Positions 1 through 8,090 of a stretch of DNA of 48,899 nucleotides are shown piece after piece. Numbering within the stretch: the stretch's first letter is position 1; every line of letters begins with the position of its first letter. The stretch comes from Thiobacillus sp. (GTDB lineage Bacteria > Pseudomonadota > Gammaproteobacteria > Burkholderiales > Thiobacillaceae): assembly GCA_019459705.1 (NCBI GenBank), contig JAIBFE010000259.1, positions 1 to 48,899 of the forward strand. The letters run 5' to 3'. Below the pieces are notes generated by a model. That model had not been told where the DNA came from, did no database searches, and was given only the letters and a program-made list of their open reading frames with translations. A program made the position numbers and the translations under genes.

Positions 1-47
1 AGATGAAGAAGGTGGACTGGATGGAAGGTCCGCTGGTCGAGCGCTGA
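1..47 (+). CDS. narG: Nitrate reductase alpha subunit NarG, 3' end only
   Basis: Only the last 14 codons and the TGA stop at 45-47 are inside the window; they encode MKKVDWMEGPLVER. The identification rests mainly on position: the next three genes are narH, narJ and narI, and narG precedes them in the standard operon. NarG is the molybdenum-cofactor catalytic subunit that reduces nitrate on the cytoplasmic face of the membrane. Nothing more can be said about its integrity from this fragment. Confidence 0.75.
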   Translation, partial: MKKVDWMEGPLVER

Positions 48-60
48 TCGACAGGGTTTT

Positions 61-118
61 GAGGGCGGTGTCTCCCGCTGCCCTCGCCCGCGTCACCTCT
101 CTCCGACGCGGGTTTTTT
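61..118 (+). terminator. Hairpin plus T-run between narG and narH
   Basis: CCCGCGTC at 87-94 pairs perfectly with GACGCGGG at 105-112 around a 10-base loop. It is followed at once by six Ts at 113-118, the form of a rho-independent terminator. A smaller upstream stem, GAGGGC at 61-66 with GCCCTC at 80-85, sits directly in front of it. The structure lies 46 bases before the narH start, inside what is normally one transcript, so it may partly terminate after narG or mark a processing site. Confidence 0.75.
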
Positions 119-164
119 ATACAACGATCAGGGGCATCTGCCCCGGTCAGGCAAGGAGTCAAAA

Positions 165-1709
165 ATGAAAGTGCGTGCGCAAATTGCCATGGTGCTGAAC
201 CTGGACAAGTGTATCGGCTGCCATACCTGCTCGATCACCTGCAAGAACGTGTGGACCTCGCGTGAGGGCATGGAATACGTGTGGTTCAACAACGTCGAAT
301 CGAAGCCCGGCATCGGCTATCCCAAGCAGTGGGAGAACCAGGACGTGTGGAATGGCGGCTGGAAGCTGAAGGGCGACGGCAAGCTGGTGCCGCGCCAGGG
401 CAGCAAGCTGAAAATCCTCGCCAACATCTTCAGCAACCCCAACCTGCCGGAGATCGACGACTACTACGAGCCGTTCACCTACGATTACCAGCATCTGCAA
501 AAAGCGCCGCTGTCCGAGACGCCGCCGACCGCGCGGCCGATCTCCGCCATCACCGGCGAGAAGATGGAGAAGATCAACTGGGGCCCCAACTGGGAAGACG
601 ACCTCGGCGGCGAGTTCTCCTCGCGCGGGCGCGACAAGAATTTCGACAACGTGCAGAAGGAAATGCACTCGACCTTCGAGAACACCTTCCTGATGTATCT
701 GCCGCGGCTGTGCGAGCACTGCCTCAACACGACCTGCGTCGCCTCCTGCCCGTCGGGTTCGATCTACAAGCGCGAGGAAGACGGCATCGTGCTGGTCGAC
801 CAGGACAAGTGCCGCGGCTGGCGCATGTGCATCTCCGGCTGCCCCTACAAGAAGATCTACTTCAACTGGAAGAGCGGCAAGGCCGAGAAGTGCATCTTCT
901 GCTACCCGCGCATCGAGGCGGGCCAGCCCACCGTATGCTCGGAATCCTGCGTCGGCCGCATCCGCTACCTCGGCGTGATCCTGTACGACGCCGACCGCAT
1001 CGAGGAAGCCGCCAGCGTCACCGACGAGAAGGAACTCTACGAAGCGCAGCTGAAGATCTTCCTCGACCCCAACGACCCGGAAGTCATCGCCGCCGCGCGC
1101 GCCGAAGGCATCCCCGAAGCCTGGCTCGAATCTGCGGTGAAGTCGCCGGTCTACAAGATGGCGATCGACTGGAAGATTGCCTTCCCGCTGCACCCGGAAT
1201 ACCGCACGCTGCCGATGGTGTGGTACGTGCCGCCGCTGTCGCCGATCCAGGCTGCCGCCGAATCCGGAAAAATGGGCATGAACGGCATCATTCCCGACAC
1301 CAAGTCGCTGCGCATCCCGATCACCTATCTCGCCAACCTGCTCACCGGCGGCAAGGAAAAACCGGTGATCACCGCGCTCGACCGCCTGCTGGCAATGCGC
1401 GCCTACATGCGCGGCAAGTCGGTGGAAGGCATCCCCAATACCGCCGCCCTTGACCAGGTGGGGCTGACTTCGGCGCAGGCCGACGAGATGTACCGCTACC
1501 TGGCGATCGCCAACTACGAGGACCGTTTCGTCATTCCGTCCGGACACCGCGAAGAAGCCCTCAATACTTTCGAGGAAAAATCGAGCTGCGGCTTCACCTT
1601 CGGAAACGGCTGTTCGGACGGTGTTTCCAAGACCACGCTGTTCGGCAACCGCAAAAACTCGGTCCCGGTCGACCTGTCGCAACTGCATGCCAAGAAGAAA
1701 ACCGGTTAA
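165..1709 (+). CDS. narH: Nitrate reductase beta subunit NarH
   Basis: This is the iron-sulfur electron-transfer subunit of the membrane-bound respiratory nitrate reductase. It passes electrons from the cytochrome b subunit NarI to NarG. The 514-residue length is normal for the family. The first cluster motif has Cys16, 19, 22 and 26 at the same places as in E. coli. Further Cys-rich motifs start at Cys183 and Cys216. The CRGWRMC segment keeps the Trp (219) that replaces a Cys and makes that centre a 3Fe-4S cluster. The ATG at 165 has AAGGAG at 153-158. narJ follows after 11 bases with its ribosome site over the narH stop. The narG-narH gap of 117 bases is unusually long and contains a terminator-like hairpin. 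Confidence 0.97.
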   Translation: MKVRAQIAMVLNLDKCIGCHTCSITCKNVWTSREGMEYVWFNNVESKPGIGYPKQWENQDVWNGGWKLKGDGKLVPRQGSKLKILANIFSNPNLPEIDDYYEPFTYDYQHLQKAPLSETPPTARPISAITGEKMEKINWGPNWEDDLGGEFSSRGRDKNFDNVQKEMHSTFENTFLMYLPRLCEHCLNTTCVASCPSGSIYKREEDGIVLVDQDKCRGWRMCISGCPYKKIYFNWKSGKAEKCIFCYPRIEAGQPTVCSESCVGRIRYLGVILYDADRIEEAASVTDEKELYEAQLKIFLDPNDPEVIAAARAEGIPEAWLESAVKSPVYKMAIDWKIAFPLHPEYRTLPMVWYVPPLSPIQAAAESGKMGMNGIIPDTKSLRIPITYLANLLTGGKEKPVITALDRLLAMRAYMRGKSVEGIPNTAALDQVGLTSAQADEMYRYLAIANYEDRFVIPSGHREEALNTFEEKSSCGFTFGNGCSDGVSKTTLFGNRKNSVPVDLSQLHAKKKTG

Positions 1710-1720
1710 GGAGCTACACG

Positions 1721-2389
1721 ATGAAAACCTTCAAAGTCATTTCACTGCTGTTGATGTACCTGGAATCCGACTGGCTGGCGGCGCTGCCCGAAATGGAATC
1801 CGCGCTGGCATCCGAGGCCGATTTCAACGGCGATGCGCACACCCGCATGGCGCCGCTGTTTGCGCAGCTGCGCGAAACGGAATTGATCGCACTGCAGGAA
1901 AACTACGTCGCCACCTTCGACCGCAATCCCTCGCATTCGCTGCACCTGTTCGAGCACATTCACGGCGAATCGCGCGACCGCGGCTCGGCGATGATCGATC
2001 TGCTGAACGAATACTGGAAGCACGACTTCGACGCCAGCGCCTCGGAATTGCCCGATTACGTTCCGCTGTTCCTCGAATTCCTGTCGCTGCTGCCGGCCGA
2101 TGAGGCCCTCGCCCTGCTCGGCGACGCCGTGCACGTGCTCGCCACCATCGGCCGCAAGCTCGACGCCAACGGCAGCCCCTACGCCACGGCTTTCCAGGTA
2201 CTGGAAGCGCTGTCGCCGGTGGCGGCGCAGGAACTGGCCGAGCCCCCGGTGCGCGACATGGACGAGGCGATGGAGATGTTCGGCCCGACCATGGATGGCG
2301 TCGAACCGCTGCTGAAGCCCGTCCCGCAGGTGTCGGTGGTGCAGATGCCGGCTTCCCACCGGCAGGCCGCCGCATCCAGAACGCATTGA
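1721..2389 (+). CDS. narJ: Nitrate reductase assembly chaperone NarJ
   Basis: NarJ is a cytoplasmic chaperone of the TorD family. It binds apo-NarG, holds it for molybdenum-cofactor insertion and keeps it from membrane attachment until mature; it is not part of the final enzyme. The 222-residue all-helical sequence has the typical start (MKTFKVISLLLMYLESDWL) and the conserved acidic and aromatic segment SLHLFEHIHGESRDRG in the first half. The C-terminal 30 residues or so are low in complexity, as in other NarJ proteins. AAGGAG at 1708-1713 overlaps the narH stop, so translation is probably coupled. narI follows after 18 bases. Confidence 0.95.
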   Translation: MKTFKVISLLLMYLESDWLAALPEMESALASEADFNGDAHTRMAPLFAQLRETELIALQENYVATFDRNPSHSLHLFEHIHGESRDRGSAMIDLLNEYWKHDFDASASELPDYVPLFLEFLSLLPADEALALLGDAVHVLATIGRKLDANGSPYATAFQVLEALSPVAAQELAEPPVRDMDEAMEMFGPTMDGVEPLLKPVPQVSVVQMPASHRQAAASRTH

Positions 2390-2407
2390 CCCAAGGAGGA
2401 TCGAATC

Positions 2408-3091
2408 ATGTCCTACTCGCAAACCTTTCTGTTCGGGATCTACCCCTACATCGCGCTGTCGGTGTTTTTTCTCGGCAGCCTGATCCGCTTCGACCGCGAG
2501 CAGTACACGTGGAAGAGCGATTCGTCGCAGCTGCTCAAGCGCGGCCAGCTGCGGCTGGGCAGCAACCTGTTCCACATCGGCGTGCTGTTCCTGTTCTTCG
2601 GCCATTTCTTCGGCATGCTGACGCCGCACTTCGTCTACGAGCCCTTCATCAGCGCTGGCGCCAAGCAGATCCTTGCCATGGTGTCGGGCGGTACCGCGGG
2701 CGTGCTGGCCTTCATCGGATTGTCCCTGCTGCTGCACCGCCGGCTGACCGAGCCGCGCATCCGCGCCACCTCGAAGCCCAGCGACATCCTGATCCTGCTG
2801 CTGCTGTGGCTGCAGCTGCTGCTCGGACTGGCGACCATTCCGCTGTCGGCGCAGCACCTGGACGGCAGCATGATGATCCGCCTAGCCGAGTGGGGGCAGC
2901 GCATCGTCACCTTCCGCGGCGGCGCGGTCGAACTGCTCGAGGGCGCAGGCTGGATATTCAAGACGCACCTGTTCCTCGGCATGACGATTTTCCTCGTCTT
3001 CCCGTTCACGCGCCTGGTGCATGTGTGGAGCGGATTTGCTGCAACGACCTACGTGGTGCGCGCCTGGCAGCTGGTGCGTCCGCGCGGCTGA
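2408..3091 (+). CDS. narI: Nitrate reductase gamma subunit NarI (cytochrome b)
   Basis: NarI anchors the NarGH complex to the membrane and oxidises quinol through two b hemes. The 227-residue protein has five hydrophobic segments. The heme ligands are His56 and His66 in the second segment and His187 and His205 in the fifth, the same positions as in E. coli NarI. The start at 2408 is supported by AAGGAGG at about 2393-2399. The gene closes the classical narGHJI set. The next gene starts only 24 bases after the stop with its own good ribosome site, so the transcript very likely continues into the sulfur-related genes downstream. Confidence 0.96.
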   Translation: MSYSQTFLFGIYPYIALSVFFLGSLIRFDREQYTWKSDSSQLLKRGQLRLGSNLFHIGVLFLFFGHFFGMLTPHFVYEPFISAGAKQILAMVSGGTAGVLAFIGLSLLLHRRLTEPRIRATSKPSDILILLLLWLQLLLGLATIPLSAQHLDGSMMIRLAEWGQRIVTFRGGAVELLEGAGWIFKTHLFLGMTIFLVFPFTRLVHVWSGFAATTYVVRAWQLVRPRG

Positions 3092-3115
3092 GCCTAATCG
3101 ATCAAGGAGACTGAA

Positions 3116-4672
3116 ATGACTCATGTTGTCATCCTGGGGGCCGGCATCGCAGGGGTGTCTGCGGCCTATGCCCTGAAATCCAAGCTGGGGCCGCGCGACG
3201 AAGTGACGGTGGTGTCGGACAAGCCCTACTTCCACTTCGTGCCGTCGAATCCATGGATCGCCATGGGCTGGCGCGAGCGCGCCGACATCGCCTTCCCGAT
3301 CGGCCCCTATCTCGAATCGCGCGGCATCAAGTTCATCCACAGCGGCGTCAAGCGCATCCAGCCCGAAGTCATCCAGGTCGATCTGGAAAACGGCGACGTG
3401 CTGTTCTACGACACGCTGCTGATCGCCACCGGTGCGGCCGGCATGAACGACGACGTCCCCGGCATGGCCGAGCACACCCAGTCGGTGATCCATGTCGACC
3501 AGGCTGAGAAGGCGCTGGCCGCCTACCGCGAATTCGTGCGCCATCCCGGTCCCATCGTGATCGGCGCGGCGGCGGGCGCCAGCGTGCTGGGGCCGCTCTA
3601 CGAGTACGCCTTCCTGATCGACGCCGATCTCAAGCGCCGCAACATCCGCGAGCGGGTGACCATCACCCTGGTGACGCCCGAGCCCTGGCCCGGCCACCTC
3701 GGCCTTGGCGGAGAAGGCGCCAGCCGCGGCGCAGTGACGGCCGCACTGGTCGACACCCGGATCAGCGTGATCTGCAACGCCCGCACGCAGCGCATCGACA
3801 AGGACACCATTCATGTGGTCGAACTCGACGCCAACGGCAATGAAAAACAGACCCATGCCCTGCCCTATGCCTATTCGGTTTACTGGCCGGCCTTCGGCGG
3901 CGTGCCCGGCGTCCGCTCCGCAACCGGCCTGGTGAATGAACGTGGCCTCGTCGTGGTGGACGAGTACCTGCGCAACCCCGACTACCCCAACGTGTTCGCC
4001 CTCGGTGCCTGCGTCGCGCAGCCGGCGGTGGACAAGACCCCGGTGCCGGTGGGTGCGCCGGATTCGGTGTACTCGATCTCGAAAGCCGGCGAGATCGTGG
4101 TGCAAAACATCCTCGCCCAGGCCGGCGACGCGCCGCTGGTGAGCTACGTGCCTCAACGCGCCAAGTGGCTGACCGACATGGGCACCACGGGGGCCACCTA
4201 TCTGTCGGAGCCGCAGGTGCCCTTGCGCGACATCAACTGGATGCGCCAGGGACGGTGGGTACACCAGGCCAAGGTCGATTTTGAAAAGTATTTCGTCAAC
4301 AAGATAAAACTGCAGAGCACGGGCCAGGCACCGTCGGCCGCCTCCCGGATTGCCGACGTGATGAGCCGCGCGCTGGCCGCAAAAGGCGGTGGGCAGTCGC
4401 CCGTGGCCGTGACTGCGCCGCCGGGCAGCGGCAAGCCGCTGGAAATTCGCCTGCCGCAGGATCCCTGCGTCGAACTCAGGGCACTGGCCCGATCGATAGG
4501 ACGCGAACCCGATGCGCTGGCCGCCGAACTGCTGGCCGCTGCCGTGTCCGATGCCAAGTCCTACCTGAACGAGGCAGGGGTCGAAGCGATGGCCTTGTCC
4601 CGGCGGGAGCTGCTGGTGGAGTCCCTGCCGGAACGGCAGCCGGGCGTCGAGTTCCACGGCGGAGGAACCTGA
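3116..4672 (+). CDS. Sulfide:quinone oxidoreductase-like FAD protein with C-terminal extension
   Basis: The first 400 residues or so read as a two-dinucleotide-domain flavoprotein of the SQR/flavocytochrome c sulfide dehydrogenase group. The N-terminal FAD motif is GAGIAGVSAAYAL. YDTLLIATGA lies near residue 100, and NVFALGAC near 293-299 is the second FAD-contact motif. True SQRs carry a redox cysteine in a GASCFGPxYE-type motif; here the same motif reads GASVLGPLYE with Val157. The only cysteines are 220, 299 and 451, so classical sulfide oxidation chemistry is doubtful. Residues about 440-518 form an extra tail that is not part of SQR. Its LEIRLPQ strand followed by two predicted helices looks like a ribbon-helix-helix pattern. 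The gene follows narI closely and precedes a DsrC-like gene. Substrate unknown; a quinone- or protein-linked sulfur or NAD(P)H role is possible. Confidence 0.8.
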   Translation: MTHVVILGAGIAGVSAAYALKSKLGPRDEVTVVSDKPYFHFVPSNPWIAMGWRERADIAFPIGPYLESRGIKFIHSGVKRIQPEVIQVDLENGDVLFYDTLLIATGAAGMNDDVPGMAEHTQSVIHVDQAEKALAAYREFVRHPGPIVIGAAAGASVLGPLYEYAFLIDADLKRRNIRERVTITLVTPEPWPGHLGLGGEGASRGAVTAALVDTRISVICNARTQRIDKDTIHVVELDANGNEKQTHALPYAYSVYWPAFGGVPGVRSATGLVNERGLVVVDEYLRNPDYPNVFALGACVAQPAVDKTPVPVGAPDSVYSISKAGEIVVQNILAQAGDAPLVSYVPQRAKWLTDMGTTGATYLSEPQVPLRDINWMRQGRWVHQAKVDFEKYFVNKIKLQSTGQAPSAASRIADVMSRALAAKGGGQSPVAVTAPPGSGKPLEIRLPQDPCVELRALARSIGREPDALAAELLAAAVSDAKSYLNEAGVEAMALSRRELLVESLPERQPGVEFHGGGT

Positions 4673-4732
4673 TCGAGCCGCAATTCAGCTCATATGCCGA
4701 ATCAACCGAGCCCACCCGAAAGGAGAACCGAG

Positions 4733-5053
4733 ATGGATGGCACCATGCCCGAACGTGATGCAGAGGGCTACCTGACCGATCCAGAAGACTGGAACGATGA
4801 GGTGGCCATTGCCCTAGCCCAGGAAGAAAACATCCCGCTCACGGATGATCACTGGGACACGATACGCTTCATGCGCGACTACTTCGACGAACACCAGGTC
4901 ATCGCCGATGCCCGTTTCGTCATCAAGCATCTGGCCGAGCGCATGGGGAAGGATGCGCAGAAAAAACTGTTCGAACTGTATCCCTACGGCTACGTGAAGC
5001 AGGCCTGCAAGATTGCCGGCATGCGGCGTCCACGCGCCTGGAGCACGGGTTGA
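4733..5053 (+). CDS. DsrC/TusE-family sulfur-carrier-like protein with a single C-terminal-arm Cys
   Basis: A 106-residue protein of the DsrC/TusE family. It has the typical N-terminal EGYLTDPEDWNDEVA and the C-terminal arm YGYVKQACKIAGM. DsrC uses two arm cysteines, the penultimate residue and one about 11 residues before it; TusE keeps only the penultimate one. Here only the upstream cysteine (Cys92) is present. The position of the last one is Trp103 and the protein ends RPRAWSTG, so the intramolecular trisulfide chemistry of true DsrC is not possible. ATG 4733 is preferred because AAGGAG at 4719-4724 sits eight bases before it. An upstream ATG at 4694 would add 13 unconserved residues and has no such site. 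Its place directly after nar and the SQR-like gene suggests a sulfur-relay or regulatory role tied to nitrate respiration (inference). Confidence 0.9.
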   Translation: MDGTMPERDAEGYLTDPEDWNDEVAIALAQEENIPLTDDHWDTIRFMRDYFDEHQVIADARFVIKHLAERMGKDAQKKLFELYPYGYVKQACKIAGMRRPRAWSTG

Positions 5054-5087
5054 CCGCCCGCGCCCGGATGTACTGAGCGCGTACATC

Positions 5088-6296
5088 ATGGCCCTGCTCC
5101 CCATCGAAGATCTGCAGAAGCGCCCGCCGCTCATCGGCTGGGCGCCGTTCGCCCTCGGCTTTCGCCCCTTTTTCCTGGCTGCCGGCGTGTATGCCGTCGT
5201 GCTGATGGCACTCTGGCTGCTGGTGCTGCGCGGCAGTCTGGAACCCGGCATGCTGTCGCCGCTCGTCTGGCACGGCCACGAGATGCTGTTCGGCTTCACC
5301 GTGGCGGTGATCGCCGGCTTTCTGCTCACCGCCGCACAGAACTGGACCGGCATCCGAACGCCATCCGGCACGCCGCTCGCCGCGCTGTTCCTGGTATGGC
5401 TGGCGGGCCGGCTGGCCTTCCTGGTTCCGGGACTGCCGGCGGGGCTGGTCGCGCTGGTCGACCTGGCTTTCCTGCCTGCGGTTGCACTGACGCTTGCGGT
5501 GCCCATCCTCAAGGCAAGGCAGCTGCATAACGCTCCCTTCCCCCTCATGTTGCTGGTGCTGACGGCGGCAAATGCGCTGGTGCATCTTGAAGCGCTCGGC
5601 TGGACCACCGGCTGGGCCTTCTCCAGCGCCAGCCTGGGACTGCATCTCGCCACGTACGTGGTGGTGACGATGGTGGTGGTGATGGGGGGGCGGGTGATTC
5701 CGAGCTTCACCGACAACAAGCTGCGCACCCGCGCCCGGCGCTGGAAAACCATCGAAATACTGGTGCCGGTCACCACCCTGGGCGCCTTGCTGGCGGCACT
5801 GATCGCCTCCGATTCGTACATCACCGCGCTGCTCGCAGCCACCGCGGCGACCGTGCACGTCATCCGGCTGGCAGGCTGGTACACCCCACAATACTGGTCG
5901 GTGCCGCTGCTGTGGATCCTGCATCTGGGGTATGCCTGGATCGCGCTCGGCTTCGCGTTGCTGGCCTTGTCGGCAGCGGGATTCAGCACGGCGGCCGTGA
6001 GTTCGCTGCATGCCTTTACCGCCGGTGGCATCGGTGTGCTGACCCTGGGCATGATGGCGCGGGTTTCGCTTGGCCACACCGGGCGGATGCTGGAACCGGC
6101 GCCGGTGATGACGCGGGCCTTCGTCGCCATCAATCTCGCGGCCCTGCTCCGCGTCGCACTGCCGCTGCTTTTTCCGGGCGTGTACATGCAGAGCATGATG
6201 GCGGCCGGGCTGGCGTGGGTGATCGCGTTTGCCCTGTTCGTCGTGATCTATGCCCCCATGCTGCTGCGTCCGCGGGTCGACGGCAAACCCGGCTGA
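5088..6296 (+). CDS. nnrS: NnrS family membrane protein
   Basis: NnrS proteins are heme- and copper-containing membrane proteins found in denitrifiers and linked to nitric oxide tolerance. This 402-residue sequence has about twelve hydrophobic segments and the family signatures GFRPFFLAAG near the N terminus, WHGHEMLFGF near residue 60 and ARVSLGHTGR in the C-terminal third. ATG 5088 was chosen because the hydrophilic lead MALLPIEDL and first conserved segment begin there. Upstream in-frame TTG codons overlap the previous gene and encode unconserved sequence, although no strong ribosome site precedes 5088. The next gene starts at the base after its stop. Its place in the nar neighbourhood fits protection from NO made during nitrate and nitrite reduction. 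Confidence 0.93.
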   Translation: MALLPIEDLQKRPPLIGWAPFALGFRPFFLAAGVYAVVLMALWLLVLRGSLEPGMLSPLVWHGHEMLFGFTVAVIAGFLLTAAQNWTGIRTPSGTPLAALFLVWLAGRLAFLVPGLPAGLVALVDLAFLPAVALTLAVPILKARQLHNAPFPLMLLVLTAANALVHLEALGWTTGWAFSSASLGLHLATYVVVTMVVVMGGRVIPSFTDNKLRTRARRWKTIEILVPVTTLGALLAALIASDSYITALLAATAATVHVIRLAGWYTPQYWSVPLLWILHLGYAWIALGFALLALSAAGFSTAAVSSLHAFTAGGIGVLTLGMMARVSLGHTGRMLEPAPVMTRAFVAINLAALLRVALPLLFPGVYMQSMMAAGLAWVIAFALFVVIYAPMLLRPRVDGKPG

Positions 6297-7253
6297 ATGT
6301 CCCGCCTGTCGGAACGCGTCCACACCTTCGGCCGCGCCATGCTGGAACGGCACGGCGAGCGGGTGCACAAGATCGCGCTCGACGCCGGCTTCACCTGCCC
6401 CAACCGCGACGGCAGCAAGGGCATCGGCGGCTGCACCTTCTGCAACAACAAATCCTTTTCGCCGGGCGCACGCGACCCGGTTCCGCTGACCGCGCAGTTC
6501 GACCGCGCGCGCGGCCGCATCGCACAGGGCACCGGCGCGCGCCGCTTCATCGCCTATTTCCAGGCCTACACCAACACCTATGCCCACGTGGACGAACTGC
6601 GCGCGCTGTACGACGCCGCGCTGGACGCGCCCGACGTGATCGGTCTGTCGATCGGCACGCGGCCCGACTGCGTGCCGCCGCCGGTGCTCGACCTGCTTGC
6701 CGAGTATCAGCAACGCGGCCACGAGGTGTGGCTGGAACTCGGCCTGCAGTCTGCATTCGATGCCACGCTCGCCCGCGTCAACCGCGGCCACGGCTTCGCC
6801 GAATACGAGGCCGCGACCCGGGCCGCACGGGCGCGCGGCATTCCGGTGTGCTGCCACCTGATCGTCGGCCTGCCGGGCGAGGACGCCTCGCACAGCCACG
6901 CCAGCCTCGACCGCGTGCTCGACGTTGGCATCGATGGCCTCAAGCTGCATCCGCTGCATGTGGTGAAGCACACCCGGCTCGCCATCGACTGGAAGCGCGG
7001 CGGCTACGCACCGCTGGCCGAGGCCGATTACGTGCGCATCGCCGCCGACCTGATCGAGCGCACGCCGTGGGACATCGTGTATCACCGCGTCACCGGCACC
7101 GCCTCGCCCGACATCCTGCTGGCACCCGCCTGGTGCGCGAAGAAGTGGGACATCCTGAACGGCATCGCCGACGAACTGGAGCGGTGCGATAGCCGCCAGG
7201 GTGCGCGTGCCGGGAAAGCGCACACCCCTGACGCTTCGGCTTGCCTATACTGA
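6297..7253 (+). CDS. Radical SAM protein, YhcC/TIGR01212 family
   Basis: A 318-residue radical SAM protein of the YhcC type. The conserved N-terminal RVHKIALDAGFTCPNRDG holds Cys34. GGCTFCNN supplies Cys46 and Cys49, giving the widely spaced C-x11-C-x2-C cluster motif of this family. SIGTRPDC and ELGLQSAFD in the middle are also typical. The in vivo function of the family is not settled; tRNA or small-molecule modification has been suggested, and I infer nothing more specific. The ATG directly follows the nnrS TGA, so the two are translationally coupled. An 81-base gap then separates it from the lut operon. Confidence 0.88.
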   Translation: MSRLSERVHTFGRAMLERHGERVHKIALDAGFTCPNRDGSKGIGGCTFCNNKSFSPGARDPVPLTAQFDRARGRIAQGTGARRFIAYFQAYTNTYAHVDELRALYDAALDAPDVIGLSIGTRPDCVPPPVLDLLAEYQQRGHEVWLELGLQSAFDATLARVNRGHGFAEYEAATRAARARGIPVCCHLIVGLPGEDASHSHASLDRVLDVGIDGLKLHPLHVVKHTRLAIDWKRGGYAPLAEADYVRIAADLIERTPWDIVYHRVTGTASPDILLAPAWCAKKWDILNGIADELERCDSRQGARAGKAHTPDASACLY

Positions 7254-7334
7254 AGCCGTCCCCGCTGGCCGAACAGAACATCGGGCACGCCCTGTTAACC
7301 GCTCACATAGGCGCACCGACTCCCCCGAACCCCC

Positions 7335-8090
7335 ATGCGCGTCGCCCTGTTCGTCACCTGTCTCGTCGACCTGTTCCGTCCCAGCGTCGGCTTCGCTACG
7401 GTTCGCCTGCTGGAGCGCCTGGGCGCCGAGGTGGTGGTGCCGCCCGAGCAGACCTGCTGCGGCCAGCCCGCCTACAACAACGGCGACTTCGAGACCGCGC
7501 GTGCGATCGCGCGCCAGGTCATCGCGGCCTTCGACGGTTTCGATCATGTCGTCGTGCCTTCCGGCTCCTGCGCCGGCATGCTGGTCAGACACTATCCCGA
7601 GCTGTTCCGCGACGAGCCGGAAACGCTGGCCCGATCGCAGACCCTGGCAGCGCGCACGCGCGAGCTGTCTGCCTTCCTCGCCGAATCCGGCGGCGACCCT
7701 GTCGTCGACGCGCCGTTCAGCGGCAAGGTCGCCATACACGATTCCTGCTCGGCGCGGCGCGAGCTGGGCATCCATGCGGCGCCGCGCGCGCTGCTGGGCA
7801 AGCTGGCGGGCGTCGAATCTGTGGAATTGAAGGAGGCGGAAACCTGCTGCGGCTTCGGCGGCACCTTCTGCGTGAAGTATCCGGACATCTCGGCGCGCAT
7901 GGTGACCGACAAGGCCGACGCGGTGATCGCCAGCGGCGCCGACGTGCTGGTTTCCGGCGACCTTGGCTGCCTGATGAACATCGCCGGCCGCCTCAAGCGC
8001 ATGGACAGCACGGTGCGGGTCTATCACCTGGCCGAACTGCTCGCCGGCATGACCGACGCGCCCGGAATCGCAGACCCCGACAAGACATGA
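7335..8090 (+). CDS. lutA: Lactate utilization Fe-S protein LutA (LldE-like)
   Basis: LutA, LutB and LutC form a cytoplasmic iron-sulfur L-lactate dehydrogenase complex that makes pyruvate. The 251-residue protein is built from two CCG domains: the N-terminal QTCCGQPAYNNGD and the C-terminal ETCCGFGGTFCVKYP, the usual cysteine-rich motifs binding Fe-S clusters. PSGSCAGML lies between them. It starts at ATG 7335 and ends in a 4-base ATGA overlap with lutB, so the two are coupled. The order lutA-lutB-lutC is the standard one. No lactate permease or LutR regulator is seen next to it. Confidence 0.92.
   Translation: MRVALFVTCLVDLFRPSVGFATVRLLERLGAEVVVPPEQTCCGQPAYNNGDFETARAIARQVIAAFDGFDHVVVPSGSCAGMLVRHYPELFRDEPETLARSQTLAARTRELSAFLAESGGDPVVDAPFSGKVAIHDSCSARRELGIHAAPRALLGKLAGVESVELKEAETCCGFGGTFCVKYPDISARMVTDKADAVIASGADVLVSGDLGCLMNIAGRLKRMDSTVRVYHLAELLAGMTDAPGIADPDKT

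Noticed and set aside
159-1688. 509-codon open frame antisense to narH
   Set aside because: It is the mirror of a highly G+C-rich gene. The protein is a low-complexity run of Arg, Gly, Val, His and Asp with no domain, and narH is certain.
4923-7223. 766-codon open frame antisense to nnrS and yhcC
   Set aside because: Composition is typical of a shadow frame (His-, Arg-, Gln- and Gly-rich), and it crosses two well-supported genes on the other strand.
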